Positions 20,502 through 31,102 are shown, counted from the first letter of the stretch. The stretch is 64,000 nt of DNA from Thalassotalea eurytherma (GCF_030161415.1 NZ_BSSU01000001.1:124001-188000); one strand, 5' to 3'. Program-made: numbers and translations. Notes: generated from the sequence alone by a model not told the origin.

Positions 20502-20636
20502 ATGAACAAACAAAAAGTTATTTTGTCGGTTTGTGCCCTGTTGGTTTTAAGCTTATCTGGTTGCGGATTAAGTGGTGACCTGTATCAAGAACCTCCAGAG
20601 CAAAACAATTCAAACACCGCTTCACAGGAACAGTAA
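20502..20636 (+). CDS. lptM: LPS-assembly lipoprotein LptM (YifL-like)
   Basis: A 44-residue lipoprotein easily missed because of its size. It has a short basic N-terminus, a hydrophobic segment and the lipobox LSGC (Cys about residue 21), then the family signature CGLSGDLYQEP. LptM helps the LptD/LptE outer-membrane translocon mature. Its stop codon is 3 bases before the lysA start, and the lysA Shine-Dalgarno (AGGAA, 20626-20630) lies inside its coding region. Same neighbour as in E. coli, where yifL precedes dapF. Confidence 0.88.
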   Translation: MNKQKVILSVCALLVLSLSGCGLSGDLYQEPPEQNNSNTASQEQ

Positions 20637-20639
20637 TTC

Positions 20640-21908
20640 GTGGATTATTTCAATCGCCGTGGTGATTCGTTATATGCCGAGGCTTGCTCAGTTACATCGC
20701 TTGCAAACACTTACGGTACGCCGCTTTATGTATATTCTCGTGCCACGATAGAAAGACACTGGCATGCCTTTGATAATGCCGCAGGTGACCACCCTCATAT
20801 GGTGTGTTATGCGGTAAAAGCTAATAGCAACCTTGCTGTGTTAAATACCATGGCTAGGCTAGGTAGTGGCTTTGATATTGTTTCTCAAGGCGAATTAGCT
20901 CGCGTCATTCAAGCTGGCGGTGATCCAAGTAAAGTGGTTTTCTCAGGTGTTGGAAAAACATCAAAAGAAATTGCCTATGCGTTAGGCAAAGGTATTTATT
21001 GTTTTAATGTTGAGTCTGCTGCTGAGCTTTCGCGTATCAATGACGTTGCGATTGCCGAAGGTAAAATCGCTAATATTTCTTTGCGTGTAAACCCAGATGT
21101 TGATGCGGGTACTCACCCGTATATCTCAACGGGTTTAAAAGAAAATAAGTTTGGTATTAGCATTGATGAAGCCATTAGCCTGTATCAAAAAGCAACGGCA
21201 ATGCCAGGTTTGGCGGTGAAAGGTATTGATTGTCATATTGGCTCGCAATTAACTGAAATGGCGCCTTTCTTAGATGCTTTAGACCGAGTATTAGCGTTAA
21301 TTGATCGCTTGGCTGAGTTAGATATTCAGCTTTCTCACCTTGATGTCGGTGGTGGGCTTGGTGTTTGTTATGATGATGAACAGCCTCCTCACCCTAATGA
21401 TTACGCGAAGGCATTGGCGGAAAAACTTGAAGGTTATGATTTAACGCTGATCTATGAGCCGGGTCGAGCAATCATGGCTAATGCTGGTATTTTAGTGACC
21501 GAAGTTGAGTTTTTAAAAACGAATGAAGATCGCCATTTCGCGATAGTTGATGCGGCGATGAATGATTTAATTCGTCCGTCATTATATCAGGCATATCAAA
21601 ATATTATTGAAGTTGAAACAGCACCTCGTGACCAAGTGAGTGAGCAAACTTATGATATTGTAGGACCAATCTGTGAAACAGGTGATTTCTTAGGAAAAGA
21701 TAGAAAACTATCGATTACCTCAGGTGATTTACTTGCTGTGCGTTCAGCTGGCGCTTATGGTTTCACCATGAGCTCAAACTATAATTCTCGACCTAGAGCC
21801 GCTGAAGTGATGGTTGATGGCGAACAATCTCATTTAATTCGTGCGAGAGAAACCATTGAAAGTTTATGGCAAGGTGAGCAATTGCTGCCTGCGATGAATA
21901 AGAAATAA
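20640..21908 (+). CDS. lysA: Diaminopimelate decarboxylase
   Basis: PLP enzyme converting meso-diaminopimelate to lysine. The 422-residue protein carries the PLP lysine K60 (CYAVKANSN), HIGSQ near 200 and the glycine-rich GGGLGV phosphate loop. It uses a GTG start at 20640, supported by AGGAA 9 bases upstream and by the N-terminus MDYFNRRGDSLYAE, typical of the family. The next gene, dapF, makes its substrate one step earlier. Confidence 0.97.
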   Translation: MDYFNRRGDSLYAEACSVTSLANTYGTPLYVYSRATIERHWHAFDNAAGDHPHMVCYAVKANSNLAVLNTMARLGSGFDIVSQGELARVIQAGGDPSKVVFSGVGKTSKEIAYALGKGIYCFNVESAAELSRINDVAIAEGKIANISLRVNPDVDAGTHPYISTGLKENKFGISIDEAISLYQKATAMPGLAVKGIDCHIGSQLTEMAPFLDALDRVLALIDRLAELDIQLSHLDVGGGLGVCYDDEQPPHPNDYAKALAEKLEGYDLTLIYEPGRAIMANAGILVTEVEFLKTNEDRHFAIVDAAMNDLIRPSLYQAYQNIIEVETAPRDQVSEQTYDIVGPICETGDFLGKDRKLSITSGDLLAVRSAGAYGFTMSSNYNSRPRAAEVMVDGEQSHLIRARETIESLWQGEQLLPAMNKK

Positions 21909-21921
21909 ATAGAAGAGCACT

Positions 21922-22752
21922 ATGTTAGTAAATTTCTCGAAAATGCACGGTTTAGGTAATGACTTTCTTGTCTTAGATAACGTTACCCAAAATGTGTTTT
22001 TGTCGAATGAACAAATTAAACAGTTGGCCAATCGACATTTTGGTGTTGGTTTTGATCAACTGTTAGTGGTGGAGCCACCATACGACCCCGATTTAGATTT
22101 TCATTACCGTATTTTTAATGCAGATGGTAGTGAGGTCAGTCAGTGCGGAAACGGTGCGCGATGTTTTGCTAAATTTGTTCGTTTGAAAGGTTTAACCAAT
22201 AAAACGAAAATCAAAGTATCAACACAATCAGGCAAAATGACATTGTTTGTCGAACGTGACGGTAATATTTCCGTGCATATGCCAGTGCCTCAACTTGAAC
22301 CAAACCAAATCCCTTTTCAAGCGCAGAAAAAAGAAGGGACCTACATCTTACTGACTGAAGAAGAAACTGTATTTTGTGGGGCTGTTTCAATGGGAAATCC
22401 TCATTGTGTGGTAACGGTTGAAGATGTTGACAATGCACCAGTAGAAACGCTTGGCGATGAAATCTCACATCATGAACGCTTTCCAAAACAAGCCAATGTT
22501 GGCTTTATGGAAATCGTCTCAGAAAAATATATAAAATTACGTGTTTATGAGCGAGGCGCGGGTGAAACCTTGGCGTGTGGCAGTGGCGCATGTGCTGCGG
22601 TTGTTGTTGGTCAAATCCAGAAAAAACTCGCTAACCAAGTAACGGTAGAGTTGCCAGGTGGTAAACTACGTATTTTTTGGAAGGGCCCTGGACATTCCGT
22701 CAAAATGTCGGGACCGGCAGTACATGTATTCGATGGACAATTACACTTATGA
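21922..22752 (+). CDS. dapF: Diaminopimelate epimerase
   Basis: Interconverts LL- and meso-diaminopimelate for lysine and peptidoglycan synthesis. The two catalytic cysteines are at C75 (SQCGNGARC) and C219 (LACGSGAC) in a 276-residue protein of normal length. It lies 13 bases after lysA and overlaps the next gene in an ATGA arrangement (22749-22752), indicating translational coupling. Confidence 0.98.
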   Translation: MLVNFSKMHGLGNDFLVLDNVTQNVFLSNEQIKQLANRHFGVGFDQLLVVEPPYDPDLDFHYRIFNADGSEVSQCGNGARCFAKFVRLKGLTNKTKIKVSTQSGKMTLFVERDGNISVHMPVPQLEPNQIPFQAQKKEGTYILLTEEETVFCGAVSMGNPHCVVTVEDVDNAPVETLGDEISHHERFPKQANVGFMEIVSEKYIKLRVYERGAGETLACGSGACAAVVVGQIQKKLANQVTVELPGGKLRIFWKGPGHSVKMSGPAVHVFDGQLHL

Positions 22753-23486
22753 ATAAAGACAACAACCTTCAAAATACCCATAAACGACTGCTTGCAGACA
22801 TCGAAGGCGTTGCCGATGAAGTGATTGAAAAAGTGGGCGAACAAGCAACTGAACAACTTGTTGCTGATTTTATTAGCCAGCATCCAGACTTCTTTCAGCG
22901 CCATACTGATTTGATTAGTGGCTTACGATTACATGACGAACAACGAGGTGTTGTATCGCTTGTCGAGCGTCAGCAACAACTATTGCGTGAAAAAGTACAA
23001 AACCTAGAAGAAGAAATCACCCACTTAATGGTGACAGCTCAACAAAATGAGCGTTTGTTCTTTTTGTATAGTGATATGTATATGCGCATGATCGACTGTC
23101 AAAGTGCCGCCGAAATTATTGATTGTATTCATCAAGCGTGCACACAGTTATTATCGCTTTCAGATTGTAAGTTGTGGCTCAAAAATCATGCACTCGATCA
23201 TCAAAACGTAAGCAAAAACGATTGCTTAGGCGTCATGCAAAACCGATTAACGAAAGAAGATTATTACTTTGGTCGCATTGTTCAAAATGAACAAGAACTG
23301 ATCTTTTCAGAGTCATGCTCTGGCTCAGTAGTTTTAATTAAGCTTGTTAATAATGAAGAAGACTTAGGCTTCATAGCGATAAGCTCAAAAGATGCTGAGC
23401 ATTTTGATCCAACGATGGATACCTTGCTACTTGAGCAATTTAGAAAGCTAGTGGGTAAATTACTTGGTCAACAACTTGAGTCGTAG
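22749..23486 (+). CDS. DUF484 family protein (YigA-like)
   Basis: A 245-residue protein of the DUF484 family, which has a GAF-like fold. It begins with a helical segment containing [19 protein letters not shown], the family hallmark, then a coiled coil (about 70-105) and a GAF-like C-terminal half. Function unknown; it is regularly found between dapF and xerC. The start is at 22749, within the dapF stop (ATGA), not at the upstream in-frame ATG. Here xerC does not follow. Confidence 0.9.
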   Translation: MNKDNNLQNTHKRLLADIEGVADEVIEKVGEQATEQLVADFISQHPDFFQRHTDLISGLRLHDEQRGVVSLVERQQQLLREKVQNLEEEITHLMVTAQQNERLFFLYSDMYMRMIDCQSAAEIIDCIHQACTQLLSLSDCKLWLKNHALDHQNVSKNDCLGVMQNRLTKEDYYFGRIVQNEQELIFSESCSGSVVLIKLVNNEEDLGFIAISSKDAEHFDPTMDTLLLEQFRKLVGKLLGQQLES

Positions 23487-23489
23487 CCG

Positions 23490-24209
23490 ATGAAATTTTA
23501 TCGACGATTGCTGCCGGTAAAAGCACTGAGCTTTGATCTTGATGACACCTTATACAGTAATCGAGAACATATGGTTGCCGCTGATGCGGCTATGAATCAA
23601 TACTTCAACGAAGTACTCACGGCACATGGTTTACCTGCGCAGGATTATAGTGCGAAATTTTGGTGGCCATATCGTCAAGAAGTCGTAAAAATAACGCCTG
23701 AAATTAAACACGATGTAACGCAAGCGCGCTTTGTTATTTATCGCCATGCTTTGTGTCAACTTGGTTTAGATGAATCGCTTGCTAGTGAACTAGCCAAACA
23801 AGCGTTGAACTATTTCTTGCAACAGCGCAGCAGTTTCCATGTTGGCGAACAAGTACAAGAATTCTTAGCTAAATTAACGACAAAATTCCCATTAGTTGCT
23901 ATTACTAATGGCAATGTTGATGTTGAGCGCGTTGGTTTGTCTCCCTATTTTCAGCATGTTTTTATGGCGGGGAATGGCAACTTACAAAAACCCGATGGTG
24001 ATATGTTTCGTCAAGCCTGCCAAGCATTAGAGATAACACCTTCGCAATTGCTACATGTTGGCGACTGTGGTCGTGCAGATATTTTTGGCGCTATACGCGC
24101 CGGCTGCCAAAGTGTGTGGTTGAATCAATACGATGTTGGTAAACCGATTAAAGTGCTTCCTAATATCGAAATATCAAATATAGAACAACTTTTACGTTTA
24201 CCTCACTAG
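23490..24209 (+). CDS. yigB: HAD-family hydrolase (YigB-like FMN/nucleotide phosphatase)
   Basis: A 239-residue haloacid-dehalogenase phosphatase. Motif I is FDLDDTLYSN (Asp nucleophile near residue 17), motif II ITNG near 148, then K in LQKPDGDMF and the motif IV acid region HVGDCGRADIFGA. E. coli YigB, which dephosphorylates FMN, sits at this place before uvrD. Substrate not determinable from sequence. It starts 3 bases after the DUF484 stop. Confidence 0.88.
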   Translation: MKFYRRLLPVKALSFDLDDTLYSNREHMVAADAAMNQYFNEVLTAHGLPAQDYSAKFWWPYRQEVVKITPEIKHDVTQARFVIYRHALCQLGLDESLASELAKQALNYFLQQRSSFHVGEQVQEFLAKLTTKFPLVAITNGNVDVERVGLSPYFQHVFMAGNGNLQKPDGDMFRQACQALEITPSQLLHVGDCGRADIFGAIRAGCQSVWLNQYDVGKPIKVLPNIEISNIEQLLRLPH

Positions 24210-24227
24210 GTAACTCGAGATCCCATA

Positions 24228-26405
24228 ATGGACGTATCTGAATTAATTGATGGCTTAAATGATAAGCAACGCGAAGCTGTTGCTGCCCCATTACAAAATA
24301 TGTTGGTACTTGCAGGTGCCGGCAGCGGAAAAACACGTGTTCTCGTTCATCGCATTGCGTGGCTGATGAAAGTAGAGCAAGCTTCAGCACATAGTATTTT
24401 AGCCGTAACCTTCACCAATAAAGCGGCAGCTGAAATGCGAGCGCGTGTTGAACAAACAACAGGTGGTGGTGTTCACGGCATGTGGATTGGTACTTTCCAT
24501 GGTTTAGCGCATCGGTTGTTACGGATGCACTTCCAAGAAGCTAAGTTACCGCAAAATTTCCAAGTGCTTGATTCCGATGACCAATCACGACTGATCAAGC
24601 GCATTTTAAAAGCGCTAAATGTTGATGAGAAACGTTGGCCTGCAAAACAAATTCAATGGTACATCAATGGTAAGAAGGATGAAGGAATTCGCCCTCAACA
24701 TATCGAACAAAGCTATGATCCAAGTGAACAAATGTTTGTTAAGGTTTATCAAGCTTATCAAGATGCTTGTGATCGTGCTGGCTTAGTTGATTTTGCCGAA
24801 CTGCTGCTTAGAGCACATGAATTGTGGCTAAATAACCCCGTATTGTTGCACCATTATCAGCAAAGATTTCGTCATGTCTTGGTTGACGAATTTCAAGATA
24901 CCAACGCAATTCAGTATGCTTGGTTAAGCTTGTTAGGCGCAGAACAGGGCAAAGTCATGATTGTTGGCGATGATGACCAATCTATTTATGGCTGGCGTGG
25001 CGCCAAAATTGAAAATATTCAACGTTTTTTGAAGGATTTTCCCGGCGCACAGACAATTCGTTTAGAACAAAATTACCGATCTACTGCGAATATTTTAAAA
25101 GCTGCAAACCATTTGATCAGTAATAACAACAATCGTTTAGGTAAAGACCTTTGGACGGAAGATGGTGAAGGCGAGAAAATTTCAATTTACACGGCATTTA
25201 ATGAACTTGATGAAGCACGCTTTATTGCTGGTCGCATTATTAGCTGGCGAGAGCAAAATGGCTCATTAGATGATGTCGCCATTTTATACCGTAGCAATGC
25301 ACAATCTCGATTATTAGAAGAGGCGCTATTAAAAGAGCAACTTCCGTATCGTATCTATGGTGGCTTACGCTTCTTCGAACGCCAAGAAATTAAAGATGCG
25401 CTGGCCTATTTACGCCTGATAGCTAACCGTGATGATGATGCTGCTTTTGAACGAGTCGTTAACACGCCTACTCGTGGTATTGGTAATACAACATTAAGCT
25501 TAGTAAGAGATGCCGCTAGAAGTCTTGAAATGACGATGTGGCAAGCATGTCAGCACATGCTAACTAACGAAGAACTTAAAGGTAGAAGCGCTAAAACAAT
25601 AAAAGGATTTATTGATTTAATTGACCAGCTTGAAGACGATGCAATGCACTTAAACCTTGATCAGCAAGCAAACTTCGTTATTAAAAACAGTGGTTTGAAG
25701 GCCATGTACGAAGCTGAAAAAGGCGAACGGGCACAGGCACGTATCGAAAACTTAAATGAATTAGTGACTGCTTGCCAAACGTTTGAAAAAGATCCTGTTC
25801 TTGAAGAAGAAATGACAGATCTAAATGCTTTTTTAACTCATGCTGCACTTGAAGCTGGTGAAAGCCAGGCAGATGATTACGAGCCTGCTGTGCAATTGAT
25901 GACGATGCACAGTGCTAAAGGTTTGGAGTTTAAATTAGTGTTTATCGCAGGCCTAGAGGAAGGCATGTTTCCATCGCAACAGTCAGCAGAAGAGATCGGT
26001 CGATTAGAGGAAGAAAGGCGATTATGTTACGTTGGCATGACACGCGCCATGGAGAAGCTATACTTATGTCATGCAGAGTCGCGTCGATTATACGGACAAG
26101 AAAAATATCATAAGCAAAGTCGCTTTATTCGTGAGCTACCAAGCGAGTGTATTGAAGAGATTCGATTACAGCAGCAAGTAAGTCGTCCTGTGGCAAGTGG
26201 CAGGTTTTCATCAACCTTTACAACGGAAAGTTTTGAAAATACAGGTTTTGCCTTAGGGCAACAGGTAATTCACGCCAAATTTGGCGAAGGGGTTGTACTA
26301 AATTATGAAGGTAGCGGTGCACAAAGCCGTATACAAGTGAACTTTGATCAGTTCGGCAGCAAATGGCTTGTTGTTGCTTACGCTAACCTTCAAGCAGTAA
26401 ATTGA
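24228..26405 (+). CDS. uvrD: DNA helicase II
   Basis: Superfamily 1A 3'-5' helicase for nucleotide-excision and mismatch repair. The 725 residues include Walker A AGAGSGKT (29-36), [36 protein letters not shown] and VGMTRA, and a C-terminal Tudor-like domain (VIHAKFGEGVVLNYEG) that separates UvrD from Rep. No clear LexA box is seen in the 18 bases upstream; it is probably read from an upstream promoter with the lysA-dapF-yigB group. Confidence 0.97.
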   Translation: MDVSELIDGLNDKQREAVAAPLQNMLVLAGAGSGKTRVLVHRIAWLMKVEQASAHSILAVTFTNKAAAEMRARVEQTTGGGVHGMWIGTFHGLAHRLLRMHFQEAKLPQNFQVLDSDDQSRLIKRILKALNVDEKRWPAKQIQWYINGKKDEGIRPQHIEQSYDPSEQMFVKVYQAYQDACDRAGLVDFAELLLRAHELWLNNPVLLHHYQQRFRHVLVDEFQDTNAIQYAWLSLLGAEQGKVMIVGDDDQSIYGWRGAKIENIQRFLKDFPGAQTIRLEQNYRSTANILKAANHLISNNNNRLGKDLWTEDGEGEKISIYTAFNELDEARFIAGRIISWREQNGSLDDVAILYRSNAQSRLLEEALLKEQLPYRIYGGLRFFERQEIKDALAYLRLIANRDDDAAFERVVNTPTRGIGNTTLSLVRDAARSLEMTMWQACQHMLTNEELKGRSAKTIKGFIDLIDQLEDDAMHLNLDQQANFVIKNSGLKAMYEAEKGERAQARIENLNELVTACQTFEKDPVLEEEMTDLNAFLTHAALEAGESQADDYEPAVQLMTMHSAKGLEFKLVFIAGLEEGMFPSQQSAEEIGRLEEERRLCYVGMTRAMEKLYLCHAESRRLYGQEKYHKQSRFIRELPSECIEEIRLQQQVSRPVASGRFSSTFTTESFENTGFALGQQVIHAKFGEGVVLNYEGSGAQSRIQVNFDQFGSKWLVVAYANLQAVN

Positions 26406-26418
26406 GAGTAGTTATACT

Positions 26419-27675
26419 ATGGCAAGAAACTTATTAGTCGTTGAAGACAGTAAGCCGATCGCGTCGGTGATAAGACAAATTGGTGAAGCACTAGATTTTA
26501 ATGTGGTATTAGCCAAAACGTTGTCTGAAGTAGAGTCAATTTTAAACTCAGATCACGAGTTTTTTGCAGCAACTATCGACTATGCGTTACCAGATGCGCC
26601 TGATGGACAGGCTATCGAGTTGGTATTAGCTCACCAAATTCCAAGCCTTGTATTAACGGGCAAAATGGATGACAAAACACGTGACCGCATTTTAGCACTA
26701 CCAGTTATTGATTATATTCCAAAAGAAAATAGCCAAGCATTTTTATACTTGAAGCGAATTTTACATTGGCAAACAACGAACAGCAGTACAGGTGTTTTAG
26801 TCGTAGACGATTCTTTGTCGGCGCGTAAACACGTAACAGAGTTATTAAAGCGTCGAAATTTTAAAACCTATGGTGCCAAAAACGGCGTGGAGGCGTTGGA
26901 AATTTTAACGGCCAATTCGAACATTAAAATGGTTATTACTGATTTAGAAATGCCAGAAATGGACGGTATTGCTTTAACCAATGAAATTCGTAAATCGTAT
27001 AACCGTGACCAGTTGTCGATTATTGGTATTTCTGGTGCTGCTTCAGGGATTCATTCTGCTCGATTTATCAAAAATGGCGCTGATGACTTTTTAAGAAAGC
27101 CTTTCTGTCCAGAAGAGTTTTATTGTCGAATCACTCAAAATATTGAGAGCTTGAATCATATTGAGCAAATAAAGCATGCGGCTAATACGGATTATCTAAC
27201 AGACCTACCTAATCGTCGTGCATTTTTCCAACAAGCACAGCAATTGGTTGCTAAGTGTTTAAAGTCGAACGTACCTTATTGTGCAGCAATGATTGATTTA
27301 GACCATTTTAAATCAATAAATGACAATTATGGCCATGAAGCGGGCGACCATATTTTAAAAGTTGTCTCGTTATATATGCGAAAGTATTTAGGCTCGAGTG
27401 TCTTAGGTCGTATGGGGGGAGAAGAATTTGCTGTTGTTTTAGCTGGCCTAAACGAAGATCAAATGTATGCAAAATTAGATGACTTCCGTCGAGAATTATC
27501 AATTCAGCAAATTCCGTTTGAAGACAATGCGGTATCGGTTTCGGTAAGTATTGGCGTAGCTATGAACACTAAAGCTGGCGTAGCACAGCAATTAAACTTA
27601 GCTGACAAAGCGCTTTATAACGCGAAGGAAAATGGTCGAAACCAGGTTGTTGTTTTTGGTGATGATAACGAATAA
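26419..27675 (+). CDS. Double-receiver response regulator with GGDEF output
   Basis: A 418-residue regulator: receiver 1 (about 1-115, phospho-acceptor Asp in ATIDYALPDA), receiver 2 (about 128-245, VVDDS at its start, Asp in VITDLEMPEMDG, Lys in RKPF) and a GGDEF domain (about 258-412). The active loop is GRMGGEEF (near 333), consistent with diguanylate cyclase activity. The RxxD inhibitory site is absent: the aligned positions read LGSS. It starts 14 bases after uvrD and ends at a strong terminator. The partner histidine kinase is not in the window. Confidence 0.9.
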   Translation: MARNLLVVEDSKPIASVIRQIGEALDFNVVLAKTLSEVESILNSDHEFFAATIDYALPDAPDGQAIELVLAHQIPSLVLTGKMDDKTRDRILALPVIDYIPKENSQAFLYLKRILHWQTTNSSTGVLVVDDSLSARKHVTELLKRRNFKTYGAKNGVEALEILTANSNIKMVITDLEMPEMDGIALTNEIRKSYNRDQLSIIGISGAASGIHSARFIKNGADDFLRKPFCPEEFYCRITQNIESLNHIEQIKHAANTDYLTDLPNRRAFFQQAQQLVAKCLKSNVPYCAAMIDLDHFKSINDNYGHEAGDHILKVVSLYMRKYLGSSVLGRMGGEEFAVVLAGLNEDQMYAKLDDFRRELSIQQIPFEDNAVSVSVSIGVAMNTKAGVAQQLNLADKALYNAKENGRNQVVVFGDDNE

Positions 27676-27694
27676 GCGTTTATAAATTGAGTTA

Positions 27695-27723
27695 AGCCCG
27701 CTAACTAGAGCGGGCTTTTTTTT
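27695..27723 (+). terminator. Rho-independent terminator of the uvrD-response regulator transcript
   Basis: Perfect 8-bp stem AGCCCGCT / AGCGGGCT, 6-base loop, followed by eight T. The hairpin overlaps the stop codon of the convergent rarD gene (27701-27703). Confidence 0.93.
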
Positions 27724-28597
27724 GCCTGCGATAAGAGTCGTAGCTATAGGTCGCCAATGCGCTCCAGATAAAAGCAAAAGTCAGTAACTTAGCCAAAGAG
27801 AGCGGTTCTTCGTAATGAAATGTAGCCAGCAAAAACATAATACTTGGACCGATATATTGGAAAAAACCAAGTGTTGATAAAGGCAGGCGTTTTGCAGCAG
27901 CCGTAAAGCATAATAAAGGGGCTGTCGTAACAATACCGGCACAAATGAGCAAGGTATTTAGGGTAGCTGAATTAGCAAACATATTAACGGTAGGGCTTTC
28001 TATAAAGTAGACCCATGCCAAAATCGCAATCGGCAGCATCAATAACGACTCTAAAAACAAACCAATAAACGTATCAACGGCAAGCTTTTTTCTGATTAAG
28101 CCGTAGAAAGCAAACGAGCCAGCAAGGGCAAAAGATATGACGGGAATTGAGCCGAGCATAATGATTTGAATCGCAACACCAATAACGGCTAATGCAACGG
28201 CGACAACTTGCAATTTTCGTAATTTTTCACCAAGAAAAATCATGCCTAAAGCGACATTAAGTAGGGGGTTTATGTAATAACCTAAGCTGGCATCCAAGAG
28301 ATGATCATTGTTGACAGCCCAAATAAAGAGAAACCAATTTCCTGCCAGTAACGTGGCGCTAACGGTTAGTGTCAGCAATGTTTTTGATTGCTTAATTGCT
28401 TTGAACATTGCTGGAATTTTTCGCATAGCAATCAATAGAATCAGCAGTAGTAATGATGACCACACTATTCGGTGAACCAAAATTTCACCTGAAGCGATAT
28501 CAGCAATTAACTTAAAATATAAAGGTGCAAAGCCCCACATTGAATAGGCTGCAACTGCATTTATTATTCCAGAGCGAGTCTCGTGAGCTGTCGTCAT
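27701..28597 (-). CDS. rarD: EamA-family permease RarD
   Basis: A 298-residue inner-membrane drug/metabolite-type transporter with about ten hydrophobic helices. The N-terminal signature RSGIINAVAAYSMWGFAPLYFKLI is that of RarD, whose substrate is uncertain (linked to chloramphenicol sensitivity in E. coli). The start is placed at 28597 (MTTAHET), giving the normal length; the longer frame to 28636 adds a non-homologous extension. It is divergent from recQ. Confidence 0.88.
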   Translation of the reverse strand: MTTAHETRSGIINAVAAYSMWGFAPLYFKLIADIASGEILVHRIVWSSLLLLILLIAMRKIPAMFKAIKQSKTLLTLTVSATLLAGNWFLFIWAVNNDHLLDASLGYYINPLLNVALGMIFLGEKLRKLQVVAVALAVIGVAIQIIMLGSIPVISFALAGSFAFYGLIRKKLAVDTFIGLFLESLLMLPIAILAWVYFIESPTVNMFANSATLNTLLICAGIVTTAPLLCFTAAAKRLPLSTLGFFQYIGPSIMFLLATFHYEEPLSLAKLLTFAFIWSALATYSYDSYRRQKKARSS

Positions 28598-28745
28598 ATT
28601 TACTTGATTAAAGAGCAATAAAAAGAGGCGCATCATAGCACTGTGCTAGCATTTTGGATACGTTGATATCAAGTTATTAACACGTTGAATTAAGACATGC
28701 GAAAAACAAGAATAATCACTATATTTCTAGCGGCAGTCAGGTAAA

Positions 28746-30590
28746 ATGTCATTACTCATATCCATCTGTTCAGTAACTGTGTCAGCACCTCTAGCATTTT
28801 CATTAGACGAAATTACCCAAGCGCTTAAACATCAATTTGGTTATTCAACTTTGCGTGAAGGCCAAGCTGAAGTTATTGAAAGTGTTTATCAGGGCAGAGA
28901 TGCGCTAGTACTGATGCCTACCGGCGCAGGTAAATCACTATGTTATCAATTGCCTGCAAGCCTATTGCCAGGTTTAACGATTGTCGTTTCACCACTAATC
29001 GCGTTGATGAAAGACCAAGTTGATGGTTTAGTGCGTCAAGGTATTGGTGCAGCCTATATCAACTCAAATGTTGATCAACAAACGACGAAGCAGATTTTTG
29101 AGGGTATTGCCCATGGTCAAATCAAATTACTTTATGTAGCGCCAGAGCGTCTTAACAATCATTATTTTTTAATGGGTTTGTCAGATTTACATATTAGTTT
29201 ATTTGCAATCGATGAAGCACATTGTATCTCCCAATGGGGTCATGACTTCAGACCTGCTTACACCAATTTACGCTTAGTTAAAGAGCACTTTCCTCAGGTG
29301 CCTGTTATGGCATTAACGGCAACAGCAGATGTCGCAACGCGCAAAGATATTCTTAGCCAACTTAATTTAATTGATCCATACATCCACTTAGGCTGTTTTG
29401 ATCGACCAAACATTCGATTGACGTTGGCAGAAAAATACAACGGTGATCAGCAAATTACCCGTTATATCAAAAAACAGAACCAAGACAATGGCGTTATCTA
29501 TTGTAATAGTCGCTGGCAGGTTGAACGGTTAACGGAATACTTAAAAGGGCAAGGGATTGATGCTGATGCTTATCATGCTGGCTTGCCAATAGAGATCCGA
29601 AACAGTGTTCAAGATCGATTTATTAAAGACCAACTACAAATCGTCGTGGCAACAGTCGCGTTTGGTTTAGGTATTAATAAGCCTAATATTCGTTTTGTTA
29701 TTCATTTTGAGCCGCCAAGAACGCTTGAATCATATTACCAAGAAATTGGTCGTGCTGGGCGCGATGGCTTGCCGGCAGAAGCATTAATTTTACATGATGA
29801 TAAAGATGTAGAACGCATTAAAAAGCGCATCAATGATGGTGACAACGAACAACGTGTTGATGTTGAAATGCAACGCTTTCAAGCGATAAACGGGTTTGTT
29901 GAAGCGCAAACTTGTCGACGTAAAGTGGTATTGAACTATTTTGCACAATTTACCAAAGAGGCATGTGGTAATTGTGATATTTGCCTTGATCCACCAAGTC
30001 AATTTGATGCAACAAAAGTTGCTCAGATGGTGCTCTCTTGTGTTTATCGCATTAATCAAACGGGCGATATTAAGTACGTCATTGATGTGTTGCGTGGCGT
30101 CACGAATGACGCGATTAAAAAACATGGTCATGATCAGGTATCAACCTTTGGTATTGGCAAAGATAAAACACCGGGCTATTGGTTCTCTATTATTCGTCAA
30201 CTTATTCACTTAGGTTATCTGCAGCAAGACATTACGAATCGCTCAGCGCTTTGCTTAACGCAGGCTTCACACGGAGTATTGAAAGGCCAAGAACCACTTA
30301 TGTTAGCTTCTCCACGTTTACAAAATGCGAGCTATTGGCGCCACGATCAAAAAGAGAAGAAAGTTTATGATCGCCAATTATTTAGCAAGTTACGACACTT
30401 ACGTAAAACAATCGCTGAAGCTGAAGATATTGCACCATACATAGTATTCAACGACGCGACTTTATCTGACATGTCAAAAATAAAACCAACAACATCACAA
30501 GCAATGTTAACCGTGTCAGGGGTCGGTGATACGAAGCTATCACGCTATGGTGATGCCTTCTTATCGGTTATACAAGAGCATCTGAATTAA
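28746..30590 (+). CDS. recQ: ATP-dependent DNA helicase RecQ
   Basis: 3'-5' superfamily 2 helicase for recombination and fork repair. The 614-residue protein shows Walker A MPTGAGKS (57-64), DEAH in [26 protein letters not shown], the four-cysteine zinc module ([10 protein letters not shown] ... CGNCDIC), a winged-helix domain and a C-terminal HRDC domain, so all standard domains are present. AGG lies 5 bases before the ATG. Followed by a terminator shared with the convergent cytochrome gene. Confidence 0.97.
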   Translation: MSLLISICSVTVSAPLAFSLDEITQALKHQFGYSTLREGQAEVIESVYQGRDALVLMPTGAGKSLCYQLPASLLPGLTIVVSPLIALMKDQVDGLVRQGIGAAYINSNVDQQTTKQIFEGIAHGQIKLLYVAPERLNNHYFLMGLSDLHISLFAIDEAHCISQWGHDFRPAYTNLRLVKEHFPQVPVMALTATADVATRKDILSQLNLIDPYIHLGCFDRPNIRLTLAEKYNGDQQITRYIKKQNQDNGVIYCNSRWQVERLTEYLKGQGIDADAYHAGLPIEIRNSVQDRFIKDQLQIVVATVAFGLGINKPNIRFVIHFEPPRTLESYYQEIGRAGRDGLPAEALILHDDKDVERIKKRINDGDNEQRVDVEMQRFQAINGFVEAQTCRRKVVLNYFAQFTKEACGNCDICLDPPSQFDATKVAQMVLSCVYRINQTGDIKYVIDVLRGVTNDAIKKHGHDQVSTFGIGKDKTPGYWFSIIRQLIHLGYLQQDITNRSALCLTQASHGVLKGQEPLMLASPRLQNASYWRHDQKEKKVYDRQLFSKLRHLRKTIAEAEDIAPYIVFNDATLSDMSKIKPTTSQAMLTVSGVGDTKLSRYGDAFLSVIQEHLN

Positions 30591-30602
30591 TAACGAATAC
30601 AA

Positions 30603-30630
30603 AAAAAAGCGCCCTAAAGGCGCTTTTTTA
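30603..30630. terminator. Bidirectional terminator between recQ and the cytochrome c gene
   Basis: AGCGCC pairs with GGCGCT, with an A-run before and T-run after, so the hairpin can serve both converging genes. Confidence 0.92.
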
Positions 30631-30644
30631 CAAAAAGAGTTGGC

Positions 30645-30944
30645 TTATTTTAAGCTAGCGAAGTAAGCAGCTACGTGCTCAATATCTTCGTCAGCAATTG
30701 CCATAGCCATAGGTGCCATTACTGGGTCTTTACGAGCGCCAGATTTAAAATCACGTAGTTGCTTTGCAATATACGCTTCTTTTTGGCCTGCTAGGTTTGG
30801 ATACATTGGAATAGCAGAAATACCGTTAGCACCGTGACACGCTGCACAAGTTGCTGATTTAGTTTTGCCGATTGCAGGGTCGCCTGCGAATGCTGGAGAA
30901 GCCATAACAATTGTTGCTGCTGCAGCTAAGATCATTTTTTTCAT
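30645..30944 (-). CDS. Small exported c-type cytochrome (c553/c4-like)
   Basis: A 99-residue periplasmic monohaem cytochrome: signal peptide ending SPAFA (residue 20), haem attachment CAACH at 33-37 and a likely axial Met in the PVMAPMAM segment (76-81). Resembles single-domain cytochrome c553/c5 proteins that shuttle electrons to terminal oxidases. The start is set at 30944, where the signal peptide begins and GAGAG lies upstream; the longer frame to 31010 is AT-rich noncoding sequence. Confidence 0.9.
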   Translation of the reverse strand: MKKMILAAAATIVMASPAFAGDPAIGKTKSATCAACHGANGISAIPMYPNLAGQKEAYIAKQLRDFKSGARKDPVMAPMAMAIADEDIEHVAAYFASLK

Positions 30945-31102
30945 AGCTAATATCTCTCTTTTAAAAATAAATATAATTTTTCTATTAACAATTATAGGGA
31001 AAAACAACATGCCTGTCGTTGATTATTTTTATCGTTCTTTAGTGAACTTTTTGTTCTAAAACAAAGTATCATACGAATATTGCTACTTTTGCTAGGAAAA
31101 TA

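Noticed and set aside
22611-22904. 97-residue frame on the minus strand across the dapF/DUF484 junction.
   Set aside because: Fully covered by two well-supported genes on the other strand; no recognisable protein features.
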